NCBI RefSeq assembly: GCF_900148505.1
Contig: NZ_FRXO01000005.1
Coordinates: 277,424-341,423 of the forward strand
Source: Pseudoxanthobacter soli DSM 19599
GTDB lineage: Bacteria > Pseudomonadota > Alphaproteobacteria > Rhizobiales > Segnochrobactraceae
Direction: 5' to 3'
DNA: 64,000 nucleotides
The position numbers and the translations under genes are program-made. Positions 11,692 to 24,530 of the stretch are shown one piece after another. The number at the start of each line of letters is the position of its first letter. The first letter of the stretch is position 1. The notes beneath the pieces are model-generated. The model was not told the DNA's origin and made no database searches. It saw nothing but the letters and a program-made list of their open reading frames with translations.

Positions 11692-13788
11692 ATGGCCAAG
11701 ATCAGCGTCGACGGAACCGTGATCGAAGTGCCGCCGGAGTTCACGCTCCTGCAGGCGGCCGAGGCGGCCGGTGCCGAAATTCCGCGGTTCTGTTTCCATG
11801 AGCGGCTGTCGATCGCCGGCAACTGCCGCATGTGCCTCGTCGAGGTGAAGGGCGGCCCGCCGAAGCCGGTGGCCTCCTGCGCCATGGCGGTGCGCGACCT
11901 GCGCCCGGGCCCGAACGGCGAGCCGCCGGAGATGTTCACCTCGACGCCGATGGTGAAGAAGGCGCGCGAAGGAACCATGGAGTTCCTGCTGATCAACCAC
12001 CCGCTGGATTGCCCGATCTGCGATCAGGGCGGCGAGTGCGACCTGCAGGACCAGTCGATGGCCTACGGCGTCTCCGGCTCGCGCTTCAAGGAGAACAAGC
12101 GCGCCGTCGAGGACAAATATATCGGCCCGCTGGTGAAGACGGTGATGACGCGCTGCATCCACTGCACGCGCTGCGTCCGCTTCTCCACCGAGGTGGCCGG
12201 CGTCACCGACCTCGGCCTCACCGGCCGCGGCGAGAACGCCGAGATCACGACCTATCTCGAACATGCGATGACCTCGGAGCTGCAGGGCAACGTGGTCGAT
12301 CTCTGCCCGGTCGGCGCGCTGACCTCCAAGCCCTACGCCTTCAAGGCGCGGCCGTGGGAACTCGGCAAGACCGAATCCGTGGACGTGATGGACGCGGTCG
12401 GCTCGAACATCCGCGTCGACAGCCGCGGCCGCGAAGTGATGCGCGTGCTGCCGCGCCTCAACGAGGCGGTCAACGAGGAGTGGATCTCCGACAAGACCCG
12501 CTACATCTGGGACGGCCTGCGAACCCAACGTCTCGATCGCCCCTATGTCCGCCGCAACGGCCGTCTGATGCCGGCGAGCTGGACCGAGGCGCTCGGCGCC
12601 GTCGCCGCCCGGATCAAGGCCTCGTCGCCCGACCGCATCGGCGCGATCGCCGGCGATCTCGTCTCGGTCGAGGAGCTCTATGCCCTGAAGGATCTGATGG
12701 TCCGCCTCGGCGTGAAGAACATCGACGGCCGCCAGGACGGCACCAAGCTCGATCCGGCTTTCGGCCGCGCGAGCTACCTGTTCAATCCCGGCATCCGCGG
12801 CATCGAGGCGGCGGACGCGATCATGCTCGTCGGCACCAATCCGCGCGCGGAAGCGGCCGTTCTGAACGCCCGCATCCGCAAGCGCTGGCGGTCGGAGCCG
12901 CTGCCGATCGGCGTGGTCGGCGCCCCGGCGGACTTCAACTACGACGTCTCCTATCTGGGCGCGGGTCCGGACACGCTGATCGAGATCGCCGAGGGCCGGC
13001 ATTCGTTCGCCGAGGTGCTGAAGAAGGCGGAGCGTCCGCTAATCATCGTCGGCCAGGGCGCGCTCACCCGCGACGACGGCGCGGCGGTGCTGTCGCTCGC
13101 GGCGAAGATCGCCAGCGAGAGCGGCGCGGCCGGGCCTGACTGGAACGGTTTCGCGGTGCTGCACACCGCCGCCGCACGCGTCGGCGCGCTCGATGTCGGC
13201 TTCGTGCCGGCCGAAGGCGGGCTCGACACGCAGGGGATCGTCAGGGCCGCCGGCTCCGGCGCGCTCGACGTGGTGGTGCTGCTCGGCGCCGACGAGATCG
13301 ATACGGCGGCGCTCGGCAATGCGTTCGTGGTCTATGTCGGCACTCACGGCGATGCCGGCGCGCACCGCGCCGACGTCGTGCTGCCGGGCGCGGCCTATAC
13401 CGAGAAGTCGGGCGCCTGGGTCAACACCGAAGGCCGGGTCCAGCGGGGCAACCGCGCGGCGTTCCCGCCGGGCGAGGCCCGTGAGGACTGGGCGATCCTG
13501 CGGGCGCTCTCGGCGCTCGTCGGGGCGACGCTGCCTTACGACTCGCTTGCGGAGCTGCGTGCGGCACTGGTCGCGGCCCATCCGGTGCTGGGACAGCTCG
13601 ACGATCTCGTCGCGGCCGATCCGGCGGCGGTGACGGCGCTGGCGTCGGTCGGTGGTGCGGTCTCGTCCGCGCCGTTCCGGCCGGCGATTGCGGATTTCTA
13701 CCTGACGAACCCGATTGCACGGGCTTCGGCGATCATGGCGGAGTGCTCGGCGCTGGCACAGGCGCGGGTGGCGGAAGCGGCCGAGTAG
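11692..13788 (+). CDS. nuoG: NADH-quinone oxidoreductase subunit G
   Basis: A 698-residue 75-kDa-type subunit. The N-terminal ferredoxin-like part carries a [2Fe-2S] cluster ([15 protein letters not shown]), then the His-containing 4Fe-4S site and the two-cluster segment ([24 protein letters not shown]). From about residue 215 it has the molybdopterin-oxidoreductase-like fold without a cofactor, ending with [21 protein letters not shown]. The size matches alphaproteobacterial homologues. A 155-bp spacer separates it from nuoF. Confidence 0.96.
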   Translation: MAKISVDGTVIEVPPEFTLLQAAEAAGAEIPRFCFHERLSIAGNCRMCLVEVKGGPPKPVASCAMAVRDLRPGPNGEPPEMFTSTPMVKKAREGTMEFLLINHPLDCPICDQGGECDLQDQSMAYGVSGSRFKENKRAVEDKYIGPLVKTVMTRCIHCTRCVRFSTEVAGVTDLGLTGRGENAEITTYLEHAMTSELQGNVVDLCPVGALTSKPYAFKARPWELGKTESVDVMDAVGSNIRVDSRGREVMRVLPRLNEAVNEEWISDKTRYIWDGLRTQRLDRPYVRRNGRLMPASWTEALGAVAARIKASSPDRIGAIAGDLVSVEELYALKDLMVRLGVKNIDGRQDGTKLDPAFGRASYLFNPGIRGIEAADAIMLVGTNPRAEAAVLNARIRKRWRSEPLPIGVVGAPADFNYDVSYLGAGPDTLIEIAEGRHSFAEVLKKAERPLIIVGQGALTRDDGAAVLSLAAKIASESGAAGPDWNGFAVLHTAAARVGALDVGFVPAEGGLDTQGIVRAAGSGALDVVVLLGADEIDTAALGNAFVVYVGTHGDAGAHRADVVLPGAAYTEKSGAWVNTEGRVQRGNRAAFPPGEAREDWAILRALSALVGATLPYDSLAELRAALVAAHPVLGQLDDLVAADPAAVTALASVGGAVSSAPFRPAIADFYLTNPIARASAIMAECSALAQARVAEAAE

Positions 13789-13840
13789 GCCGCCGACGTC
13801 GCGGATTGGGCCACAGGGTTTTGGGCGAAGGGTTTTGTCG

Positions 13841-14917
13841 ATGACGGCTGCGGGTTTCTGGACGGATTACGGGTTCCCGGTTCTGATGATGATCATCGAG
13901 AGCCTGGTCCTGATCGTCGTCCTCTTGGTCTGTATCGCCTTCGTCCTTCTGGCGGATCGCAAGATCTGGGCGGCGGCGCAGCTGCGGCGCGGCCCGAACG
14001 TGGTCGGTCCCTTCGGCCTGCTGCAATCGTTCGCCGACCTCCTGAAGTTCATCCTGAAGGAGCCGGTGATCCCGGCGACGTCGAACAAGGGGCTGTTCCT
14101 GCTGGCGCCGTTCCTCACGGTGCTGCTCGCGGTCGGCGCCTGGGCGGCGATCCCGGTCGCCGACGGCTGGGTGATCTCCGACCTCAATCTCGGCACGCTC
14201 TATATCTTCGCGATCTCCTCGCTCGGCGTTTACGGCACCATCATCGGCGGCTGGGCGTCGAACTCGAAATATCCGTTCCTGTCGGCGCTGCGGTCCGCGG
14301 CGCAGATGGTGTCCTATGAGGTGTCGATCGGTTTCGTGGTGGTGACGGTGCTCTTGTGCGCCGGCACGCTGAACCTGTCCGGGGTTGTGCATGCCCAGCA
14401 CGACGCCGGCCTCGCCACCCTGATCGGGCTGCCGTGGCTGACGTTCCTGAACTGGTACTGGCTGCCGCTGTTCCCGATGTTCATCATCTTCTTCATCTCG
14501 GCGCTTGCCGAGACGAACCGCCCGCCGTTCGATCTGGCGGAGGCGGAATCGGAACTCGTCGCCGGCTTCATGGTCGAGTACGGCTCGACCCCGTACATGA
14601 TGTTCATGCTCGGCGAGTACGTTGCCATCGCCTCGATGTGCGCGCTGACGACGCTGTTCTTCCTGGGCGGGTGGCTGCCGCCGATCGACGTCATCCCCTT
14701 CACCTGGGTGCCGGGCGTGATCTGGTTCGTGCTCAAGTGCCTGCTGGTGTTCTTCATGTTCGCCATGGTGAAGGCCATGGTGCCGCGCTACCGCTACGAC
14801 CAGCTGATGCGGCTCGGCTGGAAGGTGTTCCTGCCGATCTCGCTGGCGATGGTGGTGATCGTGGCGTTCGTGCTGCAGCTCACCGGCTGGGCGCCGGGCA
14901 TGGTTGCGGCGGGCTGA
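13841..14917 (+). CDS. nuoH: NADH-quinone oxidoreductase subunit H
   Basis: A 358-residue membrane subunit with eight predicted helices that joins the quinone site to the proton-pumping arm. Conserved blocks are [40 protein letters not shown] and [20 protein letters not shown], whose acidic residues belong to the central ionisable axis. The ATG gives the family N-terminus. It starts 52 bp after nuoG. Confidence 0.97.
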   Translation: MTAAGFWTDYGFPVLMMIIESLVLIVVLLVCIAFVLLADRKIWAAAQLRRGPNVVGPFGLLQSFADLLKFILKEPVIPATSNKGLFLLAPFLTVLLAVGAWAAIPVADGWVISDLNLGTLYIFAISSLGVYGTIIGGWASNSKYPFLSALRSAAQMVSYEVSIGFVVVTVLLCAGTLNLSGVVHAQHDAGLATLIGLPWLTFLNWYWLPLFPMFIIFFISALAETNRPPFDLAEAESELVAGFMVEYGSTPYMMFMLGEYVAIASMCALTTLFFLGGWLPPIDVIPFTWVPGVIWFVLKCLLVFFMFAMVKAMVPRYRYDQLMRLGWKVFLPISLAMVVIVAFVLQLTGWAPGMVAAG

Positions 14918-15039
14918 GGCGGGCGCCGAGGCTGGTTTGACGACGGCCGGCATGTGCGCCGGCCTTCTCGGAAGCGGTTCTGGTCAAGTCCGGCCGTGCG
15001 GTTCGCCGCCGGCCCGTGAAGTCAAGAGAGGCACAGGCG

Positions 15040-15528
15040 ATGCGTCTGCAACAGGCTGCGAAGTCGCTCATGCTTCAGGAGTTCGTTTCGGCGTTCATCC
15101 TGACGATGCGGTATTTCTTCAAGCCGAAGACGACGCTGAACTACCCCTACGAAAAGGGGCCGCTCAGCCCGCGCTTCCGTGGCGAACATGCGCTGCGCCG
15201 TTATCCGAACGGCGAGGAGCGCTGCATCGCGTGCAAGCTCTGCGAGGCCATCTGCCCGGCGCAGGCCATCACCATTGAAGCGGGCCCGCGCCGCAATGAC
15301 GGCACGCGCCGCACGACCCGCTACGACATCGACATGGTGAAGTGCATCTATTGCGGCTTCTGCCAGGAAGCCTGCCCGGTGGACGCCATCGTCGAAGGCC
15401 CGAACTTCGAGTTCTCCGTGGAGACCCGCGAGGAGCTCTACTACGACAAGGCCCGGCTGCTTGCGAACGGCGAGCGCTGGGAGCGTGAGATCCAGAATTC
15501 CATCGCGGCCGATTCCCCCTATCGCTGA
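15040..15528 (+). CDS. nuoI: NADH-quinone oxidoreductase subunit I
   Basis: A 162-residue ferredoxin-like subunit with two [4Fe-4S] clusters (N6a, N6b) that passes electrons towards NuoB. The two motifs are [12 protein letters not shown] and [13 protein letters not shown] chose the ATG at 15040 (product starting [10 protein letters not shown]) because AGAGAGG lies just upstream and homologues begin at this point; an in-frame GTG at 15016 would add eight residues. Confidence 0.96.
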   Translation: MRLQQAAKSLMLQEFVSAFILTMRYFFKPKTTLNYPYEKGPLSPRFRGEHALRRYPNGEERCIACKLCEAICPAQAITIEAGPRRNDGTRRTTRYDIDMVKCIYCGFCQEACPVDAIVEGPNFEFSVETREELYYDKARLLANGERWEREIQNSIAADSPYR

Positions 15529-15730
15529 GACGGGGGCATCGCCGCGAGGACGATGACGGACTGCCGCCCCGGCCCCGGCCGGGCGGTGAGGCAAGGCCGA
15601 GGCGCCGCGCGGGCGTGTCGGTGAAAGGTGTCAGCGCGCCGCAGGCGCGCTCGGTGGACAGCGCGGATGTGCCCCTCTATCGAGGAGCCCGCGGCAACAC
15701 CGTCGACGGAAAGGCTCGAGGGGGCAGGGA

Positions 15731-16339
15731 ATGGTCCAGACCCTATTTTTCTATCTGTTCGCCGCTGTCGCGGTGGCCTCCGCCTTTCTGGTGATCTCCT
15801 CCCGCAACCCGGTCTATTCGGTGTTGTTCCTGATCCTGACCTTCGTGAACGCCGCCGGGCTGTTCATGCTGGTGGGAGCGGAGTTCCTGGGGCTGATCCT
15901 CATCGTGGTCTATGTCGGCGCGGTGGCGGTGCTGTTCCTGTTCGTGGTGATGATGCTGGACGTCGACTTCGTCGCGCTGCGGCAGGGCTTCCTCCAGTAC
16001 CTGCCGATCGGTGCCCTGGTCGGCCTGATCCTGCTCGTCGAACTGCTGCTGGTGCTGTCGGCCTGGGTGATCAATCCCGAACTGGCGCAGTTGCCGGTCG
16101 CGGCGCCGACGCCCGAGGGGCTGAGCAACATCGCGGCCATCGGCAGCCTGCTCTACACGCGCTACGTCTTCTTCTTCCAGACGGCCGGCCTGGTGCTGCT
16201 GGTTGCGATGATCGGCGCGATCGTGCTGACGCTGCGGCACAAGGTCGGCGTGAAGCGGCAGAACATCGCCGATCAGAATGCCCGCGGGCCGGCGACGGCC
16301 GTCGAGCTTCGCAAGGTCGCGTCCCGCAAGGGTATCTGA
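15731..16339 (+). CDS. nuoJ: NADH-quinone oxidoreductase subunit J
   Basis: A 202-residue membrane subunit with five helices. The second and third helices ([19 protein letters not shown] and [20 protein letters not shown]) are characteristic, the latter containing the pi-bulge region that gates coupling. The C-terminus is hydrophilic (residues about 175-202). A 202-bp spacer without a convincing gene precedes it; translation starts after GGGGCAGGGA. Confidence 0.96.
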   Translation: MVQTLFFYLFAAVAVASAFLVISSRNPVYSVLFLILTFVNAAGLFMLVGAEFLGLILIVVYVGAVAVLFLFVVMMLDVDFVALRQGFLQYLPIGALVGLILLVELLLVLSAWVINPELAQLPVAAPTPEGLSNIAAIGSLLYTRYVFFFQTAGLVLLVAMIGAIVLTLRHKVGVKRQNIADQNARGPATAVELRKVASRKGI

Positions 16340-16412
16340 GGTTGAATTCGCCGACGGCGGCGGGGCAATCGCGCCCCGGCCCCGCGGCGGGCAAACGAAC
16401 GAGAGGACCCCG

Positions 16413-16721
16413 ATGGCGGTCGGTCTTTCGCACTATCTCGCGGTGGCGGCGATTCTGTTCACGCTCGGGATCTTCGGCATCTTCCTCAACCGGAAGAACG
16501 TGATCGTCATCCTGATGTCGGTCGAGCTGATCCTGCTTTCCGTCAACATCAACTTCGTCGCGTTCTCCGCGTTCCTCGGCGATCTCGTCGGGCAGGTGTT
16601 CGCGCTCCTGGTGCTGACGGTGGCCGCCGCGGAGGCCGCCATCGGCCTCGCCATCCTGGTCGCCTTCTACCGCAACCGCGGTTCGATCGCGGTCGAAGAC
16701 ATCAACACGATGAAGGGTTGA
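16413..16721 (+). CDS. nuoK: NADH-quinone oxidoreductase subunit K
   Basis: A 102-residue membrane subunit with three helices, homologous to MrpC. Two conserved glutamates used in proton transfer are visible in [18 protein letters not shown] and [18 protein letters not shown]. The usual ending with DINTMKG is present. It lies 6 bp before nuoL, so the two are probably coupled. Confidence 0.97.
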   Translation: MAVGLSHYLAVAAILFTLGIFGIFLNRKNVIVILMSVELILLSVNINFVAFSAFLGDLVGQVFALLVLTVAAAEAAIGLAILVAFYRNRGSIAVEDINTMKG

Positions 16722-16727
16722 GGACGG

Positions 16728-18838
<2,111 letters not shown>

Positions 18839-18839
<1 letters not shown>

Positions 18840-20401
18840 TGAGCGAGTGGCCGATTCTCTCGATCGTCACGTTTCTGCCTCTGGTCGGCGTGCTGTTCAT
18901 CCTGCTGGTGCGGGGTGACGACGAGGCGGCGGTGATGAACATCCGCCGCGTGGCGCTGATCACGACGGTGTTCACCTTCCTCGTTTCGCTCATCATCTGG
19001 GCGAAGTTCGATCCGGCCGATGCCGGCTTCCAGTTCGTCGAGGAGACGGGCTGGCTCGGCGGCTCGATCAACTACAAGATGGGTGTCGACGGCATTTCCA
19101 TGCTGTTCGTCATCCTGACCACGTTCCTGATGCCGTTCTGCATCCTGGCGAGCTGGGAATCGATCCACAATCGCGTCAAGGAATACATGATCGCCTTCCT
19201 GGTGCTGGAAACGCTGATGATCGGCGTGTTCAGTGCCCTGGATCTGGTGCTGTTCTATGTGTTCTTCGAAGGCGGCCTCATTCCGATGTTCATCATCATC
19301 GGCGTGTGGGGCGGACCGCGCCGCGTCTATGCCAGCTTCAAGTTCTTCCTCTACACGCTGACCGGCTCAGTGCTGATGCTCCTCGCCATCATGGCGATGT
19401 ACTGGAACGCCGGCACCACCGACATCGTGGCGCTGCTGAACCACCCGTTCCCGGTCTCGATGCAGACCTGGCTGTGGCTGGCCTTCTTCGCCTCGTTCGC
19501 GGTGAAGATGCCGATGTGGCCGGTGCACACCTGGTTGCCGGATGCCCACGTCGAGGCACCCACGGCGGGTTCGGTGATCCTGGCCGGCATTCTGCTGAAG
19601 ATGGGCGGTTACGGCTTCCTGCGGTTCTCGCTGCCGATGTTCCCGGTCGCGAGCGCGGACTTCGCTCCCCTCGTGTTCACGCTGTCGGTGGTAGCGATCG
19701 TCTACACCTCCCTCGTCGCGCTGATGCAGGAGGACATGAAGAAGCTGATCGCCTATTCGTCGGTCGCCCACATGGGCTACGTGACGATGGGCATCTTCGC
19801 CGCCAATGTCGAAGGCGTGCAGGGCAGCCTCTTCCAGATGATCTCCCACGGCTTCGTGTCGGGCGCGCTGTTCCTCTGCGTCGGCGTGGTCTACGACCGG
19901 ATGCACACCCGCGAGATCGCGGCCTATGGCGGCCTCGTGAACCGGATGCCGGCCTATGCGCTGGCGTTCATGGTGTTCACCATGGCGAATGTGGGCCTGC
20001 CCGGCACGTCGGGCTTCATCGGCGAGTTCCTGACGCTGCTGGCGGTGTTCAAGGTGAACACCTGGGTCGCGCTATTCGCCACGACCGGCGTCATCCTGTC
20101 GGCCTCCTACGCGCTGTGGCTCTATCGCCGCGTCGTGTTCGGCGCGCTCGACAAGGAAAGCCTGAAGTCGATGATGGACCTGTCGCTGCGGGAGAAGGTG
20201 CTGCTGGTGCCGCTCATCGCGCTGACGATCCTGTTCGGCGTGTGGCCGGCCCCGATCATGAACGCGACGGCGACCTCGGTCGCGAGCCTCGTGAGCAAGG
20301 TCGAGACCTCGGTCGCAGCCGCTCGGGCCGGCGAAGGCGCCGTGGTCGCGGACGGCAAGACGCTGCTGATGCCCGCGGGCGCGGCGACGGCGTCGCCCTG
20401 A
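18839..20401 (+). CDS. nuoM: NADH-quinone oxidoreductase subunit M
   Basis: A 520-residue antiporter-like subunit, homologous to Mrp[21 protein letters not shown] holds the pumping Glu, and [20 protein letters not shown] holds the central Lys. Thirteen or fourteen helices are expected. The N-terminal ATG overlaps the nuoL stop (GTGATG junction). The last 40 residues form a hydrophilic Ala/Val-rich tail. Confidence 0.96.
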
Positions 20402-20437
20402 TCCGGGCGGCGCGAAACGAACATTGAGGCGGCTCCC

Positions 20438-20459
20438 CCGGACCCGATGACGGGTCCGG
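20438..20459. terminator. Intra-operon hairpin between nuoM and nuoN
   Basis: A perfect 9-bp inverted repeat, CCGGACCCG and CGGGTCCGG, with loop ATGA lies in the 105-bp nuoM-nuoN spacer. No T-tract follows, so it is more likely an RNA-processing or stabilising hairpin, or a weak attenuator, than a true terminator. Confidence 0.35.
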
Positions 20460-20506
20460 CGCCGGGCCGAAACGAACGAGACTGAAGGACGAGAGGCAAG
20501 ACGCAG

Positions 20507-21937
20507 ATGGCGACGCTGCCCGATCTGATGCCGGCTTTGCCGGAGATTCTGCTGGCGCTCGGCGCGCTCGCGCTGCTGCTTGTCGGCCTGTTCTCCGGTG
20601 CGAACGCCGAGCGCGTCGTCTCGGCGCTGGCCATCGTGCTCCTGCTGGTGGTGGCGGCGGTGGTGGTCGCCTCCCCGGTGAACGGCGTCACCTTCTCCGG
20701 GGCCTTCGTGGCCGATGCGTTCGGGCGCTACCTGAAGGTGCTGACGCTTCTCGCATCCGCCGCCGCGATCCTGGTGTCCGGTCACTACAGCCGGCAGGAA
20801 AAGTTCGAGCGGTTCGAATATCCCGTGGTGGTGGTGATCTCGACGATCGGCATGCTGCTGCTGATCTCGGCCAACGACCTGATCTCGGTCTATCTGGGCG
20901 TGGAGCTGATGAGCCTCTCGCTCTATGTGCTCGCCGCCATCGACCGCGATTCCGTGCGCTCCACCGAGGCGGGCATCAAGTATTTCGTCCTCGGCGCGCT
21001 GTCGTCGGGCATGATGCTCTACGGCATGTCGCTGGTTTACGGCTTCACCGGCCACACCGAGTTCGGCCAGATCGCCCAGGCGGTCGCCAACGGCCACTCC
21101 GGCACCGGGTTCGCGTTCGGCATCGCCTTCGTGCTCGCCGGCTTCTGCTTCAAGGTCTCGGCCGTGCCGTTCCACATGTGGACGCCCGACGTCTACGAGG
21201 GCTCGCCGACCTCCGTCACCGTGCTGTTCGCCTCCGCGCCGAAGATCGCGGCGATGGCGGTATTCGTCCGCGTCGTGATCGAGGCTTTCGGCACCGTCGA
21301 CGCCGCCTGGCAGCAGATCGTCGTGTTCGTCTCCATCGCCTCGATGCTGCTCGGCTCTTTCGCGGCGATCGGCCAGACCAACATCAAGCGCCTGATGGCC
21401 TATTCCTCCATCGGTCACATGGGCTTCGCGCTTGTCGGGCTCGCGGCCGGCACCGCCGAGGGCGTGACCGGTGTGATCGTCTACATGTCGATCTACCTGC
21501 CGATGACGCTCGGCGCGTTCGCGGTGATCCTGTCCATGCGCCGCAACGGCGCGGCGCTGGAGAACATCTCCGACCTCGCCGGTCTGGCGCGGTCGCGGCC
21601 GGTGATCTCGTTCGTCCTGGCGATGATCATGTTCTCGCTCGCGGGCATCCCGCCGCTCGCCGGCTTCTTCGCCAAGTTCTATGTCTTCGCCGCGGCGATC
21701 CATGCCGGCTTCTACTGGCTCTCGGTCATCGGCGTGCTGTCGTCGGTGGTGGGCGCGTTCTACTATCTGCGCGTCGTCAAGATCATGTATTTCGACGATC
21801 CGGCCGAGGCGTTCGAGCCGATGACCGGCTCGCTGAAGTTCGTGCTCGGGGTTAGCGGCTTGGCGGTGATGCTGTTCGTCGCCTTCGCCGGCCCTGTTGT
21901 CGACGCCGCGAATGCGGCGGCGGCGAGCCTGTTCTGA
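20507..21937 (+). CDS. nuoN: NADH-quinone oxidoreductase subunit N
   Basis: A 476-residue third antiporter-like subunit of complex I and last nuo gene. The blocks [18 protein letters not shown] (pumping Glu) and [20 protein letters not shown] (central Lys) are clear. It is preceded by a 105-bp spacer that carries a hairpin. The end nearly abuts birA (4 bp), so birA and rnj are probably read on the same transcript. Confidence 0.97.
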   Translation: MATLPDLMPALPEILLALGALALLLVGLFSGANAERVVSALAIVLLLVVAAVVVASPVNGVTFSGAFVADAFGRYLKVLTLLASAAAILVSGHYSRQEKFERFEYPVVVVISTIGMLLLISANDLISVYLGVELMSLSLYVLAAIDRDSVRSTEAGIKYFVLGALSSGMMLYGMSLVYGFTGHTEFGQIAQAVANGHSGTGFAFGIAFVLAGFCFKVSAVPFHMWTPDVYEGSPTSVTVLFASAPKIAAMAVFVRVVIEAFGTVDAAWQQIVVFVSIASMLLGSFAAIGQTNIKRLMAYSSIGHMGFALVGLAAGTAEGVTGVIVYMSIYLPMTLGAFAVILSMRRNGAALENISDLAGLARSRPVISFVLAMIMFSLAGIPPLAGFFAKFYVFAAAIHAGFYWLSVIGVLSSVVGAFYYLRVVKIMYFDDPAEAFEPMTGSLKFVLGVSGLAVMLFVAFAGPVVDAANAAAASLF

Positions 21938-21941
21938 GCCT

Positions 21942-22829
21942 GTGGCAAGCGAAGCGACTCATGGGGCTGCCGGGGAACCCGGCGCCCCCGCGAATGCCGG
22001 CTACGCCCTCGGACCCGTCGCGATCGCGGCGGGTTTTCGTCTGGCGGCCTACGACGAACTCGGCTCCACCAATGCCGAGGCGATGGAGCGCGCGCGGAAC
22101 GGCGATCCCGGCGATCTCTGGGTCGTGACGCGGCGGCAGACCGCCGGCCGGGGCCGACGCGGCCGGGCCTGGGTCGCACCGCCCGGCAATCTCTCGGCCT
22201 CACTTCTGAAAGTGATCGAGCTGCCGCCGGCCTGTGGCGCGACGCTCGGCTTCGTCGCCGGCCTCGCGCTCGACGCGGCGCTGGAGCGGCTGGCTCCGAA
22301 CCTGTCGGTCGACATGGCGCTCGACGGCGCCGAGGGACCGGGCGAGGGCGCGCGGCGCGACCGGCTGCTGCTGAAGTGGCCGAACGATCTGATGCTCGAC
22401 GGGGGCAAGCTTGCGGGCATCCTGCTCGAGGCCGAAAATCTCGGTGGCGGACGCACGGCCATCGTCATCGGCATCGGCGTGAATGTCGCCCACGAGCCTG
22501 AAGGCGTGCCATACAAGGCGACATCGCTGGCCTCCTGTGGCATAGGGATCGATGCGGAGATGCTGTTCGCAGCCCTCGGCGAGAGCTGGGTGGAAGCGGA
22601 GCGCGTCTGGGACGCCGGGCGCGGCTTTCCCGCCGTGCGGCAGGCATGGCTGCGCCGGGCCAAGGGGCTCGGCGGTCGGGTCGCGGTGCGGCTCGGCGAC
22701 AAGGTGATCGACGGATTTTTTGAAACTCTGGACGACGACGGACGCCTGCTGGTGCGGGCGGCCGATGGCTCGCTGAAACAGATCGCGGCCGGCGACGTTC
22801 ATTTCGGGGTGGCGGCTACAGCGGTTTGA
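21942..22829 (+). CDS. birA: Biotin--[acetyl-CoA-carboxylase] ligase
   Basis: A 295-residue biotin protein ligase of the group I type, without the DNA-binding domain of E. coli BirA. It activates biotin with ATP and attaches it to carboxylase carrier domains. Motifs: ELGSTNAEAM, RQTAGRGRRGRAW (biotinyl-AMP loop), LLKWPNDLMLDGGKLAGIL and GIGVNV. I chose GTG at 21942, 4 bp after nuoN; no ATG fits and the ribosome site is weak, so coupling to nuoN is likely. Placement between nuoN and rnj is the usual alphaproteobacterial order. Confidence 0.92.
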   Translation: MASEATHGAAGEPGAPANAGYALGPVAIAAGFRLAAYDELGSTNAEAMERARNGDPGDLWVVTRRQTAGRGRRGRAWVAPPGNLSASLLKVIELPPACGATLGFVAGLALDAALERLAPNLSVDMALDGAEGPGEGARRDRLLLKWPNDLMLDGGKLAGILLEAENLGGGRTAIVIGIGVNVAHEPEGVPYKATSLASCGIGIDAEMLFAALGESWVEAERVWDAGRGFPAVRQAWLRRAKGLGGRVAVRLGDKVIDGFFETLDDDGRLLVRAADGSLKQIAAGDVHFGVAATAV

Positions 22830-24502
22830 TGAAGACGGAAAAAGCGAGCGAACTGGTTTTCCTGGCTCTCGGTGGCGTCGGCGAAATCGGCATGAACATG
22901 GCGCTGTACGGGTTCGGGCCCGCGCGCCGCCGGCGGTGGCTGATGGTGGATTGCGGCGTCGGCTTCGGCGGGCAAGCCGAGCCGGGCGTCGACCTTGTGA
23001 TGGCCGACCCCGCCTTTATCGAAGCGGAGCGGGAAAATCTGCTCGGCATCGTGCTGACCCACGCCCACGAGGACCACTATGGCGGCCTCGTCGACCTGTG
23101 GCCCCGGCTCGGGGTGCCGGTCTATGCGACGGCGTTCTCCGCGGCGATGCTGGAAGCCAAGCTCGACGGCGAGCCCGGCGCACCGGATATCGAGATCATC
23201 GAGGTCGATCAGGGCGCTCGGTTCGAGATCGGGCCGTTCGATATCGAGTTCGTGTCGATGTCGCACTCGATTCCGGAGCCGAACGCGCTCGTCATCCGCA
23301 CCCCGGTCGGCACCGTCGTCCACACCGGCGACTGGAAGATTGACCTGAACCCTGGCCTCGGCCTTCCGATCGATCTCGCGCGGCTGGCGGAGATCGGCAA
23401 GGAGGGCGTGCGCGCGCTCGTGTGCGATTCCACCAACGCGACACGCGCCGGCCGCTCGCCGTCGGAGCGCGATGTCGCTGCGTCGCTGGCGGAGATCATC
23501 GCCAAGGCGCCGGCGCGCGTCGCCGTCACGACCTTCGCCTCCAATGCCGCGCGGCTGAGAGCCGTGATCGCGGCCGCGCAGGAGGCCGACCGCGAGGTCG
23601 TCGTGCTCGGGCGGGCGATGAAGCGCGTGCTCGATATCGCCGGTGAACTCGGCTATCTCGACGGCCTGCGTCCGGTGCTCGACGAGGAGGCCTATGGCTA
23701 TCTCCCGCGCGACAAGGTCGTCGCGCTGCTGACGGGAAGCCAGGGCGAGCGCCGCGCCGCACTCGCGCGCATCGCCGGCGACGATCACAGGCTGGTCGCG
23801 CTTTCGCCGGGCGATCTCGTCATCTTCTCCTCGCGCACCATTCCCGGCAACGAGAAGGCGGTCGCCGAGATCGCCAATGCCCTCGCCGAGCGTGGCATCG
23901 ATATCCTGACTGACCGCGACGGGCTGGTGCACGTTTCCGGCCATCCGCGGCGGGATGAACTGGCGGAACTCTATGGCCTGCTGAAGCCGCAGATGGCGCT
24001 GCCGGTGCACGGCGAGGCCCTGCATCTCGCCGAGCATGCCAAGCTTGCCCGTTCGCTAGGGGTGAAGGAGGTCGTCATCCCCCGCAACGGCCTGATGGTG
24101 CGGCTCGCGCCCGGTCCCGGCGAGGTGGTCGACGAGGTTCACGCCGGCGTTCTCTACAAGGACGGGCGGCTTCTCGTCGAGCCGGAGCAATCCGGCATGG
24201 AAGACCGTCGCCGGATGTCGTTCGCCGGCGTGGTGGTGGTGTCGCTTGCCCTCGATGCGAAGGGCGAGACCGTTGCCGCGCCCACCACGACGCTGATCGG
24301 CTTGCCGACGGCGACGGCGGAGGGCGTGCTGTTCTCGGCGATCGTGCAGAAGGCGGTCGTCGGCGCCATCGAGAGCATTCCCCGGCCGCGGCGCAAGGAT
24401 CATGCCCTGGTCGCGGAAGCGGTGCGTCGGTCCGCTCGCTCCGCCGTCGCGGAGCGCTGGGGGAAGAAGCCGATCTGCCGGGTGGTCGTCGCCGACGTGT
24501 GA
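22829..24502 (+). CDS. rnj: Ribonuclease J
   Basis: A 557-residue metallo-beta-lactamase/beta-CASP nuclease, an RNA-processing enzyme with 5'-exonuclease and endonuclease activity. The metal motif THAHEDH is at residues 77-83 and VHTGDWKID supplies further ligands. The beta-CASP part has TFASNAARLRAV and the LVHVSGHPRRDELAELYGLL segment with its His. The RMKP-type site reads LLKPQMALPVHGEALHL. The ATG overlaps the birA stop. Confidence 0.95.
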   Translation: MKTEKASELVFLALGGVGEIGMNMALYGFGPARRRRWLMVDCGVGFGGQAEPGVDLVMADPAFIEAERENLLGIVLTHAHEDHYGGLVDLWPRLGVPVYATAFSAAMLEAKLDGEPGAPDIEIIEVDQGARFEIGPFDIEFVSMSHSIPEPNALVIRTPVGTVVHTGDWKIDLNPGLGLPIDLARLAEIGKEGVRALVCDSTNATRAGRSPSERDVAASLAEIIAKAPARVAVTTFASNAARLRAVIAAAQEADREVVVLGRAMKRVLDIAGELGYLDGLRPVLDEEAYGYLPRDKVVALLTGSQGERRAALARIAGDDHRLVALSPGDLVIFSSRTIPGNEKAVAEIANALAERGIDILTDRDGLVHVSGHPRRDELAELYGLLKPQMALPVHGEALHLAEHAKLARSLGVKEVVIPRNGLMVRLAPGPGEVVDEVHAGVLYKDGRLLVEPEQSGMEDRRRMSFAGVVVVSLALDAKGETVAAPTTTLIGLPTATAEGVLFSAIVQKAVVGAIESIPRPRRKDHALVAEAVRRSARSAVAERWGKKPICRVVVADV

Positions 24503-24511
24503 CGCCTGCCG

Positions 24512-24530
24512 GCCGGACGCTGCGTCCGGC
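24512..24530. terminator. Convergent hairpin after rnj
   Basis: GCCGGAC (24512-24518) and GTCCGGC (24524-24530) form a 7-bp stem with loop GCTGC between the convergent rnj and diguanylate cyclase genes. There is no T-tract, so termination activity is uncertain. Confidence 0.3.

Noticed and set aside
21897..21941. An earlier TTG start for birA inside nuoN
   Set aside because: It would overlap nuoN by 41 bp and add residues not seen in the family; GTG at 21942 fits better.
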